This document shows, piece by piece, positions 35,646-47,645 of a DNA stretch of 64,000 nt. The stretch spans positions 11,101,297-11,165,296 of the forward strand of contig NC_058161.1 of the NCBI RefSeq assembly GCF_020080835.1. The letters run 5' to 3'. The DNA comes from Cotesia glomerata (lineage: Eukaryota > Arthropoda > Insecta > Hymenoptera > Braconidae). The notes under the pieces were generated by a model that did not search any database, had not been told where the DNA came from, and worked only from the letters and a program-made list of their open reading frames with translations. The number at the start of each line of letters is the position of its first letter. The first letter of the stretch is position 1. Position numbers and translations under genes: made by a program.

Positions 35646-38419
35646 CCTTCCGTGTATACTGTTGAGTATCGATCTGCGCAAGGGTTGCAGAAGATGACGG
35701 AATTAAAGTACTATTTTGTAGAATCTGTGATAAAAGTATGAATTAATAGTTATAAAATAAATAAATGAAATTGGTTCTTAAAAAAGAATCTGTTTCGGTC
35801 AAGAAAGAAATCGTTTTTAGACCTCAAAAAGCGAAAATTAAGGCTGGTCTCAGTGGGCCCCGATATATTTTCAATTTAGGCTTGATTAAGGTTTGTTCAA
35901 AGTGGATCAAGTATAAAAGTGTGACGTCAATTAAGTCGGATTTATATCTAATTTATGTGTATTAAAATATATTTAGTAGAAAATTGAGAAATAAAATCTG
36001 AAAAACTGCCCGGAAGCTATTTCTGGAACTTCCCGATATCACTAGAGTATCGATCGATTTCAAAATCTAATCAGCTTTTTACCTCAAAAACCAACTTTAA
36101 TTTTCGCTAACGATCAAAATCGGTTAAGTCGTTGAAGAGATATTGTTATTAAAATTTCTAAAAAGGTGTTTTTTTTTAACATAACTCGTAGATTTCCATA
36201 CTCGAAATGTATAAAAGTTGTATTGTTGAGGTCGAAAAGCTTTGTAATACGAAATTTTCCAAGTCTTTTGAGTTTAAATATAGTGAAAAATTCCAGAGAT
36301 GTCATGCAGGGTCAACTGTTTGTCTAATTTTTTTTAACGGATTAATGATTCTAAAGACAGTTAAAAAATATACATCAAAGCAATTTTTAAATCTATGGTT
36401 CAAATTTTTTTTAAATGTTTCTTCACACAAATTCATATTTTGAATAAAATTAAAAAAATTTCTCGGTGTCTACTGATTTCAGTATTATTTTTTTAAGCTT
36501 ATTCAATTCAAAACTGGTGATATTTTACCGTACTGGAGCGCTAGTTGTTTTTATATTCAAAGTTCAGCATAAATGATGACAAAGGAGGTACATAATATAA
36601 TCAGCGCCAAAATAACCTGATTTACAAGAAACTTTCCAACAAAAAGTATTTTCATATAAAAATGTTAATTACTGTAGGTTATTACCTTGATTTATTTTAT
36701 TGATATAATATTTTATTGTTTATGACAAAACTTCTAAATAAACGGATATTCTTGTTGCATCAACCGATTGTGATTTTCACATACACCAGTTAAACTTATC
36801 AACCTATTTATCAATATTGCTAATGCGTGAATTACTTGATAGATTCAAGCATAGTAATAGATTGTTGTATAGCCCCAAATTGGCTCTAGTAAATTTATTG
36901 AATTCTTTTAATTCGCCCGTTGGAACGCTGTAGGGCGTTCAACTCGCAGTAAATAGATTAAGGCGGGAGAGTAGATTTAAATTTGAATAATTTAAATTAA
37001 ATAATATAAATATGTAATGAATTTAAAACGCTCAGATTATTTTAGTTTAATTTAGATTTGCCTTGCGCGCAAATCTATTATTTATTATTCAATAGGTTAC
37101 AAAATAAAAAGTATCGACAATAATTTCGAAAAAGGAAAATTTGCGTGGTGTACTACAGTCTTGCTTTTTGATAAGTGTCTTCTTGTTCCTTGGTTTTCGA
37201 CTCCCCTGGTTGAGATGTTCGTACCTTTGGAGTGGGAGAGTCCCAGAGGGTAGTGAGGGTAGTTGCGTGCGCCTCTGCGACTCCTGTCTTCAGCAAGCAT
37301 CCCTTCTCGAGTTGGCAAAAATGGGACTATGCTGCGATGGCGTCACGGCGACTCGACATTCCCAGACTATATGCAACCCGCATGGATGCTTGGTTTTTAT
37401 GACCTAGTCTTGAGTACTCGAGCAATCCCTTTTTTAAGCGAACATTTTGGAAAATAAGTTACTTAAAGGATTATTATTATTATGATAATAAAAAGAGTAA
37501 TAAATAAAAATCTCCGGGTTTTCCCAGCATTGTAAAGAGTATTTCCAAAACGTTCGGCATCTTATCCTAAGTGACCATTACAATTAACGTAGGTTTATTT
37601 TAACAAAGAAATTTTTTCTTAGCATGTCTAAACTAACTGGACAGTACTAAAAGTTTTTATAAGTTTTTCCTTGGGAATTTCCGGTAATTATAAATTCGTC
37701 TATACCCTAAAATTTATGATAGAAAATTTCCCATACTTAACAATAGAATTTAAAATAGAAAGGTTTACGATTTTTTAAAGATTCTTATTTTTCTTACCGA
37801 TACTATTACAAATAAAATACATATATTTTAAATCTTCCTGGGTTTTTTCCGCTATCATTTATTGCAGCCATCTTTTTTATACGTAATTCTATATTAATAT
37901 ATAGAGAGCGTTGTGATTAATCCTTTCGGATCATATATGTAATACTTGTATATGGACAGTTTCTATAAGTGGAAGCTGTTCCAACTAAGAAAGACAGAAG
38001 AATAACACTTTCTCTGTCCTCTGAGGTTCCAGCTCGGTTCTGCGCATTCTTTTGTGCGCAAAGGGGAAAGCAGCGGGTTATTCAAAACAGGAATGTTATT
38101 ATAAAATTTTTTTTTTAATTCAATGCAAATTTATTTTAAAATACAAAATAATACTGAACAATTATTTTTTTACTGTTTAGGAGAATTTAAAAGAATAATT
38201 TTATTAAAAAGAAGAAGTATTTTTGAAATTAAAAAAAAAATAAACCTCACTCAAACTATTTTTGTTTCTTGGAAATGCTTGTAAAAAATTTTAAATTATA
38301 TCTTAAGTACTTGGACGTGAAAATATTAGTGAAATATAATAAAATAAAAAAATGTAACTAATCGTTTAACTGATACAAGTTTATTTTACACAAAAATTAG
38401 CATGCAGTTTGTTAATTTC
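35646..38419. other. Non-coding stretch; one unexplained GC-richer island
   Basis: 36000-36330 is a degraded relative of the dispersed repeat (AACTTCCCG, 'gtcaactg' signatures). 37130-37400 is GC-richer with 60-90-codon frames on both strands, but none has an obvious start, splice sites or recognisable motif, so no gene is called. The remainder is AT-rich. Confidence 0.4.
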
Positions 38420-41400
38420 TTATTGGTTATAAAATAAAATGAGTCTATTATATTTTTGCCGAACATAATTATCTTTAACTGATAATTTTTTGGCTTCATA
38501 AAAAAATCTTGTGTTTAAATATACTTCAATAATCCATTTACATAACTGATAACGATGATTATCAGAAAAATTTTGAAGTAAAACATGATCGTTCATTTCT
38601 TTATTATCAAACATTAGTCCTATTTTTCGACATATTTCATTTGTAACAATAGTTTTTATATTTTTGTTCAGTAATTCATGAGAACGTTGTCTAATTATTT
38701 TTTCTGAAGTCTTACAAATACTAATAACATCTTTCGATGGTACTTTAAATGGTCCTCTATTTTTGATAAGAGATAAAAGAGGCATAGCTTCACTTGATTC
38801 ATCCGAAATTAATTGATTTTTGCAAACAGGACAGAATATTATTTTAGAGACTCTGTGTGAAACATAACCCGCTATATATAGAACAATATTTTCAACAAAT
38901 GGAGATAAATCCCAGCAATAACAAATATAATCGTGATTCGAAATATCGGGATTTTCAGTGTTTTGAAGCAAATCTGCATGTCCAATTTGGTCGTAACAAT
39001 TTCTTGTGTTTGATGGTACGTGTAAAATGTCTAAATTGTCAAAGGTGCAATTACCATTTTCGAATTGTTTCAATTCATGCCTTACTAACAAACGCTTATA
39101 CGCATTTTTAAATTGTAAAACATTAGGATTATTATTGAAACCTCCACGACTTCTGATAGCGCTAAAAAATGTTTCAATGTAATCTTGAGACAGCTTATAT
39201 GTCAATAAATAAGTCATTCCTTCTTTTTTTAATTGATCATAAAGAGGAAATATATTCCTTAGAGCTATAATCATCCCAATAAAGCCAGTTTTTCGTTTAG
39301 TATAAATTAGAGGTGTTCCCTTGTCATTACATAAATTAATAATATAATTTTCAAATTTTAAAGCATGGTCTTTCATTTTCAGATAAGTTTCGCATTCAAA
39401 GGGGTATTGAATTCACCCTTAGAAAATTTATTTTTACAATTTAACATATCACCAATATTGTTAAAATTTAAGCAAAATAAAGCTGTTTCAGAACTACCTT
39501 CGAAGTCCTTTTGGATTTCTGGATCATCAATTATTTGTAAAAACTTTAAAGCTTTTGACACATTTTCGCTAAGTGTTTGTATGGCTAATTTTACGTTCAT
39601 TTTATTATTTTGATAATTAACGTGTTTTTTGGTTAACTTATTAGCTACTCTCAAGCCTTCTTTGCATTGTAGGTCATACAATTTCTCAATGTATGACCAC
39701 AAAATAGATTTATTATCAATAGTTTTGATTATTTTGTGATCTCCAAAAGTATTTCGTATTGGTTTAATCATATGACAGAAATCATAAAATATATAACATT
39801 TTTCAGATGTCGCCGGATTAGTAAAGTAAGGCTTAAAATTGGGTCCGAAGTTCAAATTAGCACCTAAAGTATTGCACATGCTTATATTTGAAGCTGCTCC
39901 GTCAAATGTTAATGAATAAACTTTGCAATTAGCTTTGTGTAGTAGCTCAAATGCCAATCTCAAGATACTTGCCCGCTCTTCACTATTCAATGATCTAACC
40001 AAAAAATAACCAATTGAGATTTTCCAATTTTCGTTCATCGAAACTGCCATTAAAACTAATGCATTTTTTGCTGTAATAGGGTTTTCATTATCAGAGTAAA
40101 CAGAATCTGAATTTTGTACTGCCCCGAAGCTTATGCCTCCATGAAATTCTTTTTAATCATGAATTATTTCTTCTTTTATTGACATTTCATCCAGAACCAA
40201 ATTAACTATACCGCTCTTCTCTGGACATCGCAATTCAATAGCTTTAAAAGATTCATCTGTAAACCCAGGAGATCCATCCACTACTCTGTACCAAGATTTT
40301 ATAGTTGATACAGATGGTAAATTGTTATTGAACTTTTATCGAACGTATCTGTAAGCCTTAGGCGAATAAAAATGTAAAGATAATGCAAAAGAACGGACTT
40401 GCGGTGTGTATCCTCTTCCATCTTTGACCTTCATATTTGCAATATTTGTTAAATCTTCTGGCATCATACTCTACATAAAAAAAAATATTATGAAGAAAAT
40501 TATCGATCTAAAAATTTGACATTTTTTTTTTCATTTCGCCATCTTTCTATTTAAAATAAAACAAACTTAATTTGTAAATATTGATAAGCGAAATATTTAA
40601 TATTAGTTAAAATTTTTATACCGAAATCCGCTGAGAAAAGAAAAATAAAGTAAATATGTACAATTGCTACAAATATTTGATGATAAATACCTTATCATAA
40701 AACATCAATAAACTAAATTATTAGTTAAATTCGTGATCCATAACATTTGTGTAAAATATTTACAATTTTATAATTATACAATTTATATTAGTTAGAATAT
40801 ACTATACCATTAGAGCATCACCACTCTCATCAGTTAACATACGGTTTTCCTTAAGATGATTTATTAAATCTTGCAAAGATGAAATTTTTTTCTCGAGGTT
40901 CCTCGTTTGCCTCTGTAGCTGCTTTATTTTATCCGATTTTTTTTTTATCAGTCTCTTTTATTAAAGAAAGGGTTCTTTTACTCCTTTTAGGGGTCGCAAA
41001 ATCTGGTATTGAAATTTCACTAACATGACGAGGCTCGTAAAATTTACGCTTTCGAAATTGATTTGGGGAATCAATTTCATGTGGAACTTTAAATAAGAAT
41101 AAAACAGTATTAATTAGAAAAATATTTGAAAAATATTAACAATCAAATATAATATTTATTCTCACCAGTATTTTCGTCTTCGCTGATAGGATTTGATTTT
41201 GCATTTTCTATAAATTCATTTAAATCAGATTGGTTACAAGAGGCTCCTGGAATTAAAATATTTAACAATATTAAAAAATTAAATTTTTCCATTAAACTTA
41301 CCAAAATTAATGCTACTATTATTTGAGGTTTGACATTCAGTATTGTCTACTTCAAAACATTTTTTTGGACCTACAAATAGTAGAAATAATATATAAATAT

Positions 41401-41936
41401 TTTTTTTGTTACTATCCTTCTATGTTTATACATAAATCTTATTATTTTACTTTTTTGCAAAGTATTGAGTACATTATATTGGTTGACAATATTATTCTCA
41501 GAAAAACATGATGACGATTGATTGCTGACTCCATTCTCATCAAATACTTCCGATAGCGGCGTGTTTGGTGGTAATTTACTAGTTTTATCAATACTGAGTG
41601 GATTTGTTAAATAAAGTGTAAGAACTGCATTACGTTTTATAGAAGATTTAACAACTCCAAAAATTTTTGATTGAAAAATATCATCAGCTTTGAAATGTCT
41701 GGAACATATGCAAGTTCTTTTTACATCATCATTTTCAGTTAATCCACAAGTATTTAGCCACTTCAAACGTATCTCCAAATTTTTCGGAAATCTAAAATTG
41801 ATCAAATTTAAATATCATTAATAACATAATAAAGGATTTCATCTAAAAAATTAAAAATAGTTTGCACTTACTGATGCAAAGAAATATTGTCAGCTCTCGA
41901 CGCTTTTCTATCACATAAATAACACAACTTCACCAT
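38420..41936 (-). pseudogene. P-element / THAP9-like transposase pseudogene (multi-exon)
   Basis: Reads on the - strand from ATG at 41936. Exon 1 (41936-41872) and exon 2 (41791-41451) join by GT-AG and form a THAP zinc finger: C-x2-C (CYLC), then CSRH (C-x2-H). Further small exons (about 41370-41303 and others) lead to a coiled coil and the P-element RNase H-like core. Catalytic-site candidates are LVLDEMS, LTFDGAASN and DYIETFFSAIRSRGG, and a CPVC pair lies near the C-terminus. Lesions: a frameshift in an A9-10 run near 40940, TAA at 40338-40336, TAA at 40155-40153 and a frameshift near 39390. The natural end is TAA near 38420. A functional protein would bind element ends via THAP and cut DNA using GTP. 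No terminal inverted repeats found. Confidence 0.85.
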
Positions 41937-42034
41937 TTTTCAATAACTGATTGTTGGAAAAAGAATGTTATTTAAATAAAAACAAAAGTTTTTTAAAATT
42001 TATAATTGTTTTTCTGGGAAGACGTCTATTAGGT
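41937..42034. other. Short spacer upstream of the THAP pseudogene
   Basis: AT-rich; the P-element left end would be expected about here but no inverted repeat partner was found downstream of 38420. Confidence 0.3.
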
Positions 42035-42275
42035 GTAGACCAATGAGTTAGATTACCGGTGACTTAGATCCCGATTACCTAGATTTCCATAACCCAAAAT
42101 CCGATTACTCAAATTATCCATGACGTAGAATTTCTATGAGATAGATTACCGATTACCTAGAATTCCGATTACTTAGAATCCGATTGCCTAGAAATTTTAT
42201 TGGATATAATTCCGATTACACTGAAATCCGATTGCCTATAATTCTGTTAACTTACAATCCCTATGGCATGGATTT
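42035..42275. repeat. Degenerate CCGATTACCTAGAATT tandem repeat
   Basis: About 15 imperfect units of 13-17 bp, each a variant of (T)CCGATTACCTAGAA(T)T. No matching inverted array was found nearby. The short + frame at 42184 lies partly inside it and is not a gene. Confidence 0.8.
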
Positions 42276-43812
42276 CTTTTACCTTGATAAAAAAAAGTTA
42301 ATTTGGATAGATGGAGCTCTATGCAACACAACGTTCATTTTCTGTAAAAACTTAAGATTGTTTTCATAAAGCGACAATATAATGAGATATATATGTTCAA
42401 TTTATATTTATTATGGTTAGTAGTGTAATGTTGTGACAGGTTATAAACATCAAGTGAGGTTATAAATAACTATTAAATTATAATATTTATTAAAAAAATT
42501 TATTAATGAGATCTTATTGCTGCACAAAGTTCAATATGCGGGATCTCTGATGAATGGTAAAAACAATTAAAAAAAGAAAAGTTAAAAAACATGAAAGAAG
42601 AAAAACTTAAAAATAAAAAATATTACAAGAAGGAAAGAAAAAGTTAATTGCTCAAGTCGAAGAATTAAAAAAAAAAATCAAGAAAGAAAAATAGATTTAA
42701 TTCAATAATTTTCGTTAATTAATTATTTAACTGATAAAAATTTAATTATGAGTTGATTAAAAATTAAAATAATTTCTTATTTTGTAAATAGGACTGTCTA
42801 AAATTAATAAAAATATAAAATTTGATCAATTTCACTGATTTTAACTGTCTCAAAAATAGGGTCCTGTGGTTTGAGACACTGGGGACATGTGACTTTAAAG
42901 TGTCTCATAAATAGGGTCTCATAGGTTCTCTTATAAAACCATAATTTAATTCATTTTTAACCAAAAAAATTATAAACACATTAGAAATATTGATTTAATA
43001 ATCATCAAATTACTGTACAATGCGATTAAAAGTGTATTTTCTTCTTAAATGGATTTATTATTCGCAAAAATGTTCAACCTACCTTGAAAAGTGTCTCATA
43101 ATAGGGACTTTTACCTTATCAATGAAATTATTTTTAAAAAATTGTTTAGTTGTTAGTTAACGTTACTCTAGTTTTTTAAAAGAATCCTAAGAAAAGTTTC
43201 TGAGATATAAAAATGTTTGTAGGTAAACTTTTCGATATCCCGTATACCGCAATGTAAAAGAGCGTTCAAAACTCAAACTTTGAAATTTTTCAAAAATTTT
43301 TATTCACCTCAAAAATTTTCAAATTGCGCCAATCGACGCAGAATTATATGAATATTAATCTGCCGAAGTTAAAAAAAATCCTAAGAAAACGACTCTGGCG
43401 AGGGTACTACCTTAAACCTTCATTTACAAAAATTTAAAGTAACTTGCAAGGATAAAGCAATTTTCAATTATTTCATTATCTAATTATTTTGCTTAGATTT
43501 GTAAAGGGACAAAAGGAAAGCAGTTGTGTAAGGGTGAATTAAGATTAACTCCTTTTAAAAACAAATCTTTTGTTTATGATCTTGATATAATTTTTAGTGT
43601 ATATATGTACATATCGTTATTAAATGAGTTATCTGACTAAATAATTTGAGAATGAAAAAATTAAATAATAAATAAAGTTGAAATTCAGCAAAGTTTGGGT
43701 CAGTGTTTGTAATAGTTAACCTTTCCCGAGTTCTAAAAAAAATAGCTATTTTAACTTAAAAATAAAATATTTGCTATGAACTAACTTTTTCGTTTATTCA
43801 CATGTCCACATA
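42276..43812. other. Non-coding stretch with GTGTCTCATAATAGGG repeats
   Basis: Between 42840 and 43115 the phrase GTGTCTCATAAATAGGG recurs at least four times, and the last copy runs into GGGACTTTTACCTTAT (about 43098-43115), which resembles the TIR of the MITE at 43813. It may be a remnant of a related element. Nothing coding. Confidence 0.45.
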
Positions 43813-44035
43813 AGGTAAAAGACCCAGTAGTTGACACTGGCCTAGTTGCTTGACATTTGCAATTTTGTTCTAATTAAAAAAATTGAATGTTCTCAAAAAA
43901 CCAATTTTTTTTTAATTTATAATTCTAAGATTATATTTATTAATTTATTAGAGTTAATATATATTTTTTTTTTAATTAAAGTAAAATTGCAAGTGTCAAT
44001 AACTAGGCCAGTGTCAATGACTGGATCTTTTACCT
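43813..44035. mobile_element. 223-bp mariner-type MITE
   Basis: AGGTAAAAGACCCAGTAGTT at the left mirrors GACTGGATCTTTTACCT at the right, and the inverted arms extend about 50 bp through TTGACACTGGCCTAGTT. TA flanks both ends (43811-43812, 44036-44037), as expected for Tc1/mariner insertion. No transposase. Confidence 0.8.
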
Positions 44036-44618
44036 TACAGACGAGAATGAATACAATTTTTGGTAAAATGAAAATTTTATTTTTGCAATGGTTTTATTTT
44101 TTTTATATGAGTTTCAGTACATTTACAAAAGTTCGCTATTGTTAACCGTCAACAATTATACTTTAAAAATTATTTACGTTTAATAATTATTCTAATATAT
44201 TTGTATCAATGTACAATAGTATATAATGGATCCTTATTGGGATCTGTGTTGTCTTAAGTTTTATAAATATTTATTCAACTGAATATTAATTAAAAATATA
44301 CAAATCAACTAATTTGTGGAAAATGGTATTTTAGAAACCTTGGAACTGTTTAAAGTTTAGTTTTGATTGCAAGTTTTCGCATTGAGGGAAGTTTTGTAGG
44401 TTGTAGTATTGCGGTGCGATTACACTGGGGTGTAATTACCATCTAATTGTTTTTAATTGTTAAATAGTATCCTGTTCATTCAAAATATGCTACCTGTATG
44501 AACAAACCTTTTCTTATATTTATATAATAATCCTCAGACGTAAAATTAGTGGATGTTTTTTTCAGTGAAAATCTGTCCATAATCCGACTTAACCGCTGTT
44601 GTACGTTGTCTCCACTTT
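44036..44618. other. Non-coding AT-rich stretch
   Basis: Nothing recognised between the MITE and the helicase pseudogene. Confidence 0.45.
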
Positions 44619-44935
44619 TTAGCGATCAGTAATTAACATAACAATGATGGTAAGAATTTCATTGCTGTAGTTGTGATTACACGACGCGATCAGCATCTTA
44701 GCAAGATGAGGATCCAGCGAAAACTCAGCCATGATCGCTCTTAAATTCGCCAAGTTCTCATCATCATCCATCGCAGCCAAATAATGCGTACTTTTAGTGT
44801 AGAGCATGGAGCACTTACTAGATCTAGTCCGACCGACTCATCCAGCTCTCTCCTGCACAGTGGCTTTGTTGATCAGCGACTTAACCTAAATCTTCAGGGC
44901 AGAGTTATTTTCTTCTTGTAGAATTCGTAGTACCG
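44619..44935 (-). pseudogene. DEAH-box RNA helicase (DHX15/Prp43-like) fragment
   Basis: On the - strand the readable part includes LINKATVQERAG, then a TGA, then VGRTRSSKCSMLYTKS, which matches the motif VI region (QRAGRAGRTRPGKC) of DEAH helicases. It jumps directly to HYLAAMDDDENL and MAEFSLDPHLAKMLIASCNH, the winged-helix / ratchet region. About 60 residues that normally separate these parts are missing, and an earlier stop (TAG) precedes LINK. No introns remain, so it is probably a decayed processed copy. The parental gene, a spliceosome-disassembly helicase, is elsewhere. Confidence 0.75.
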
Positions 44936-45248
44936 TAGAGTGAAGAGGAGTCTCATGTACGGATCTATCTACCCTTAATTTAATTAAAACTAATAAATAA
45001 GGGTAACCAATAGTTGATTCAAGTAAAATAATTATTTATTCTCACAAGTCCAATTAAATATTGCAACGTATAATGAAGTTATAAACTCAACACAAACAAA
45101 TACATATGCCACAGAACCAAAATTAAAACATAATAAAATTTAAAAAAGTAAATAAAATCGGAAAATGTTACAGCATTCGACGACAATAGGCAAAATGAAA
45201 ATATTTGTGTTTTTATAATAATAAAATATAAAGTTATAAAATTTTACA

Positions 45249-45392
45249 TGTCTATTCACACTCAAAAAAGCCCTGATAAATCCACGCCACATGAATATAT
45301 GGGCCTTAAATCCACGCTGTGTGAATGTCAAGACCTCTACATACACGCGGCATGGATTCATCAGGACTTTTTTTGTGTGTAAATAGACACAT
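45249..45392. repeat. 144-bp MITE-like inverted repeat
   Basis: TGTCTATTCACACTCAAAAA at the left mirrors TTTTTGTGTGTAAATAGACA at the right; the arms extend through GCCCTGATAAATCCACGC / GCATGGATTCATCAGGAC. No coding capacity. Confidence 0.7.
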
Positions 45393-45414
45393 CTAATAAA
45401 ATTACCCAGTCATT

Positions 45415-46859
45415 TTATGACTTATCTAATAAATAAAGTACTCCATGAGGCACGATTGAAGTATGATTGCCAATTGCTTATGATGCTGATAATAAGTCGT
45501 TGTAGAACCGCCATCTTCCAGACAATCTTCGACAATAAGCGACATAATGACGTGCATTATATCCAATAGCTCCACATAAACTAGAAATTAAAATTGTTAT
45601 CAGCATGAATATTTTTCAATATTAAAAATAAAGTATTAAAATTATACAAACCGATAGCGTAAGGTTTTTATTGAATTTTCTTGAATATTTAAAATTATTG
45701 AAATATCTCTTAATTTGCATGATAAACCTTGAACTTCGTTACGCATTCTGACATCTAATTCAATATAAATATACACGTTAGGTTTTTGTTCACAAGTTTG
45801 TTCGTTACTACAAACTGGACAAAACCTTTTAAAAGTACCGCGAAAAATTAAAGCATTTTACAAATCCTTGATCCCATTATTCAGCAGAGTTTGATAATTA
45901 ACACCTAATGTTGGCTTTTTCAACTGATAACTACAGTTCTGTGATACACAAGTAAAAATTTCAATTAAACTAGGGTCATCTTTAAATAATTTATCCTACA
46001 AGATGGTTACGTTATCTTCACAATCGATTACTCGAGATACTGTAGTTGTTTTATTACTTTTTTCTTCAGCCCCTTGTTCTTTTTGCGATGGTTCTAATGC
46101 TTTATAAAATTGATGAAGAATGGAAAAGCGCTCCTCATAAATTTTTGGATTATTATTAACGCCTTTTTTCAATAAGTTAATGATAAGTAGAAAAGCTGGA
46201 TTTTTGGAGCTACTTAAATAATCTGTAAAACTTTGATTCTCGAGTGCTCCATTATAAAGTATTTGTATAATACTGTCCAAAGAACAAGTATTATAAGCAA
46301 TATAGTGTATCCCCTGGTAAAGAACTGGTCCACTCTTATTTCCATTTATCAATAAATAAGTTTCTTTGTGTTTTCCTTTTTTCTGTATGGTTGGAATATT
46401 TTCTTTATTCTTTTTTAATTTAATCAAATCGTTTATTAATTTTATCTCCGGGCAATCTTGAAAATATTTACCTTCTTTTTTAATTTCCCTACTAACTTTG
46501 TCAATAGCATTATCTAATTTATTATTATTATCAATTCTGTTACTTAATGGAGTACTTGCTATGAGTGTATAATCGTGATCATTTTTTATTGATTCACTTA
46601 AATTTATTTCAATTTCATCCTCATTATTTTCTAAAACTGAATGTAATTTTTCACTCTCAGTACCATCGGCTTTTGAATTCTCATCAGAATCATTTTGATT
46701 ATCATTATTATCGTAGTTTGCCCAGTCGTTCTTTGCGTGTTTTGGATCATTTCCTAATCCTCGCCAATTTTCATTTTGTAAGCTGTCTTGGAATTCTTCA
46801 TCATTTTGTACGCCTTCTTCAAACTTTTCATCATGAAGATTTGAATCCTCGATTGACAT
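45415..46859 (-). pseudogene. Ubiquitin-hydrolase-like (C19-type) cysteine peptidase pseudogene
   Basis: Read on the - strand from 46859. The N-terminal 170 residues are acidic and Asn/Asp-rich (disordered). A peptidase-like core begins with VLYQGIHYIAYNTCSLDSII, whose NTCSLDS resembles the catalytic Cys box of USP-type hydrolases (Cys about 192). A CPVCSNEQTC pair follows. After an intron (GT at about 45657, TTTCTAG acceptor before TTATGTGGAGC) comes ARHYVAYCRRLSGRWRFYNDL, matching the USP His box and the following Asp/Asn. In-frame stops: TAG at 45998-45996, TAA at 45860-45858 and TAA at 45480-45478. The frame extends upstream of the first Met to about 46922, where an acceptor-like CAG and then the (AC)n-bearing repeat begin. 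It could be a host gene relic or a transposon-borne peptidase. Confidence 0.6.
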
Positions 46860-46934
46860 GGTACAATCATCAATATTATTATCTACGAATTGAGTGAACT
46901 TGTTTTGTAGGATAATCCTGATCTGACAAAAAAA

Positions 46935-47608
46935 AAATTAGAAAAACGGTTCACCTTAAAGGCCATCCCTGCAACTTCCCGCTAATTCCATTCCTGGGCG
47001 CTTAAAATTGTACTTATGACATTTTTGAGCTCAAAATATAATTTATGTGATATTTTGAGCTCGCTGAGTTCAAAGAAATAATATTTCTATGCATTTGAGC
47101 TCTCCCAGCTCGAAAGTCTGATAGAAGTTTCATAGAACACTATTTTTGGAATTTTCAAACCGCAATAACTTTTGAATGGATCAAGCAATTTTCACGCGAT
47201 TGGCGTCATTCGACGCAGTTTTATCATCCTCATGAGTAATTTTGCAATTTTAATTGATCGAACCACGAATTTCGGAGTAATCCCGAAAAAACACTTTTTC
47301 GGGTTTCTTTCGTTCACGATATCTCTCGAACGAATCAACCGATTTTGACCAGCTTAGTGGCGATCGACGTGGTTTTTTAAGCTCAAAGGCGGATTAGTTT
47401 TTGAAGTTGATCGATAAAGCCGTTTAAAAGTTATTCTAAAAAAATTTTTTTCTTATTTTTTTTGAGATTTTTCAAAATTTCGCAAATCCTATCGGTCCGA
47501 ATCGGTTAAAATTCACAGGAAATCTAATTTTGAGAGAAATCTTTAGAACGCCGTTTAGTAGATTCCGATCGGTTTAGTAGTTCAAAAGTTATAAGCGAGT
47601 CACATAGT

Positions 47609-47643
<35 letters not shown>
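46935..47643. repeat. Dispersed (AC)n-bearing repeat, copy C (left part)
   Basis: Opens CGGTTCACCTTAAAGGCCAT..AACTTCCCGC and follows copy A through the GAGCTC hairpins (47025-47112) to an (AC)n tract at 47610-47643. There it stops abruptly and an unrelated GC-richer block begins; the usual closing GCGGGAAGTT block is absent. Confidence 0.8.

Positions 47644-47645
<2 letters not shown>

Noticed and set aside
37097..37457. Frames of 64-88 codons on both strands in a GC-richer island
   Set aside because: No start context, splice sites or family resemblance; noted only as an unexplained island.
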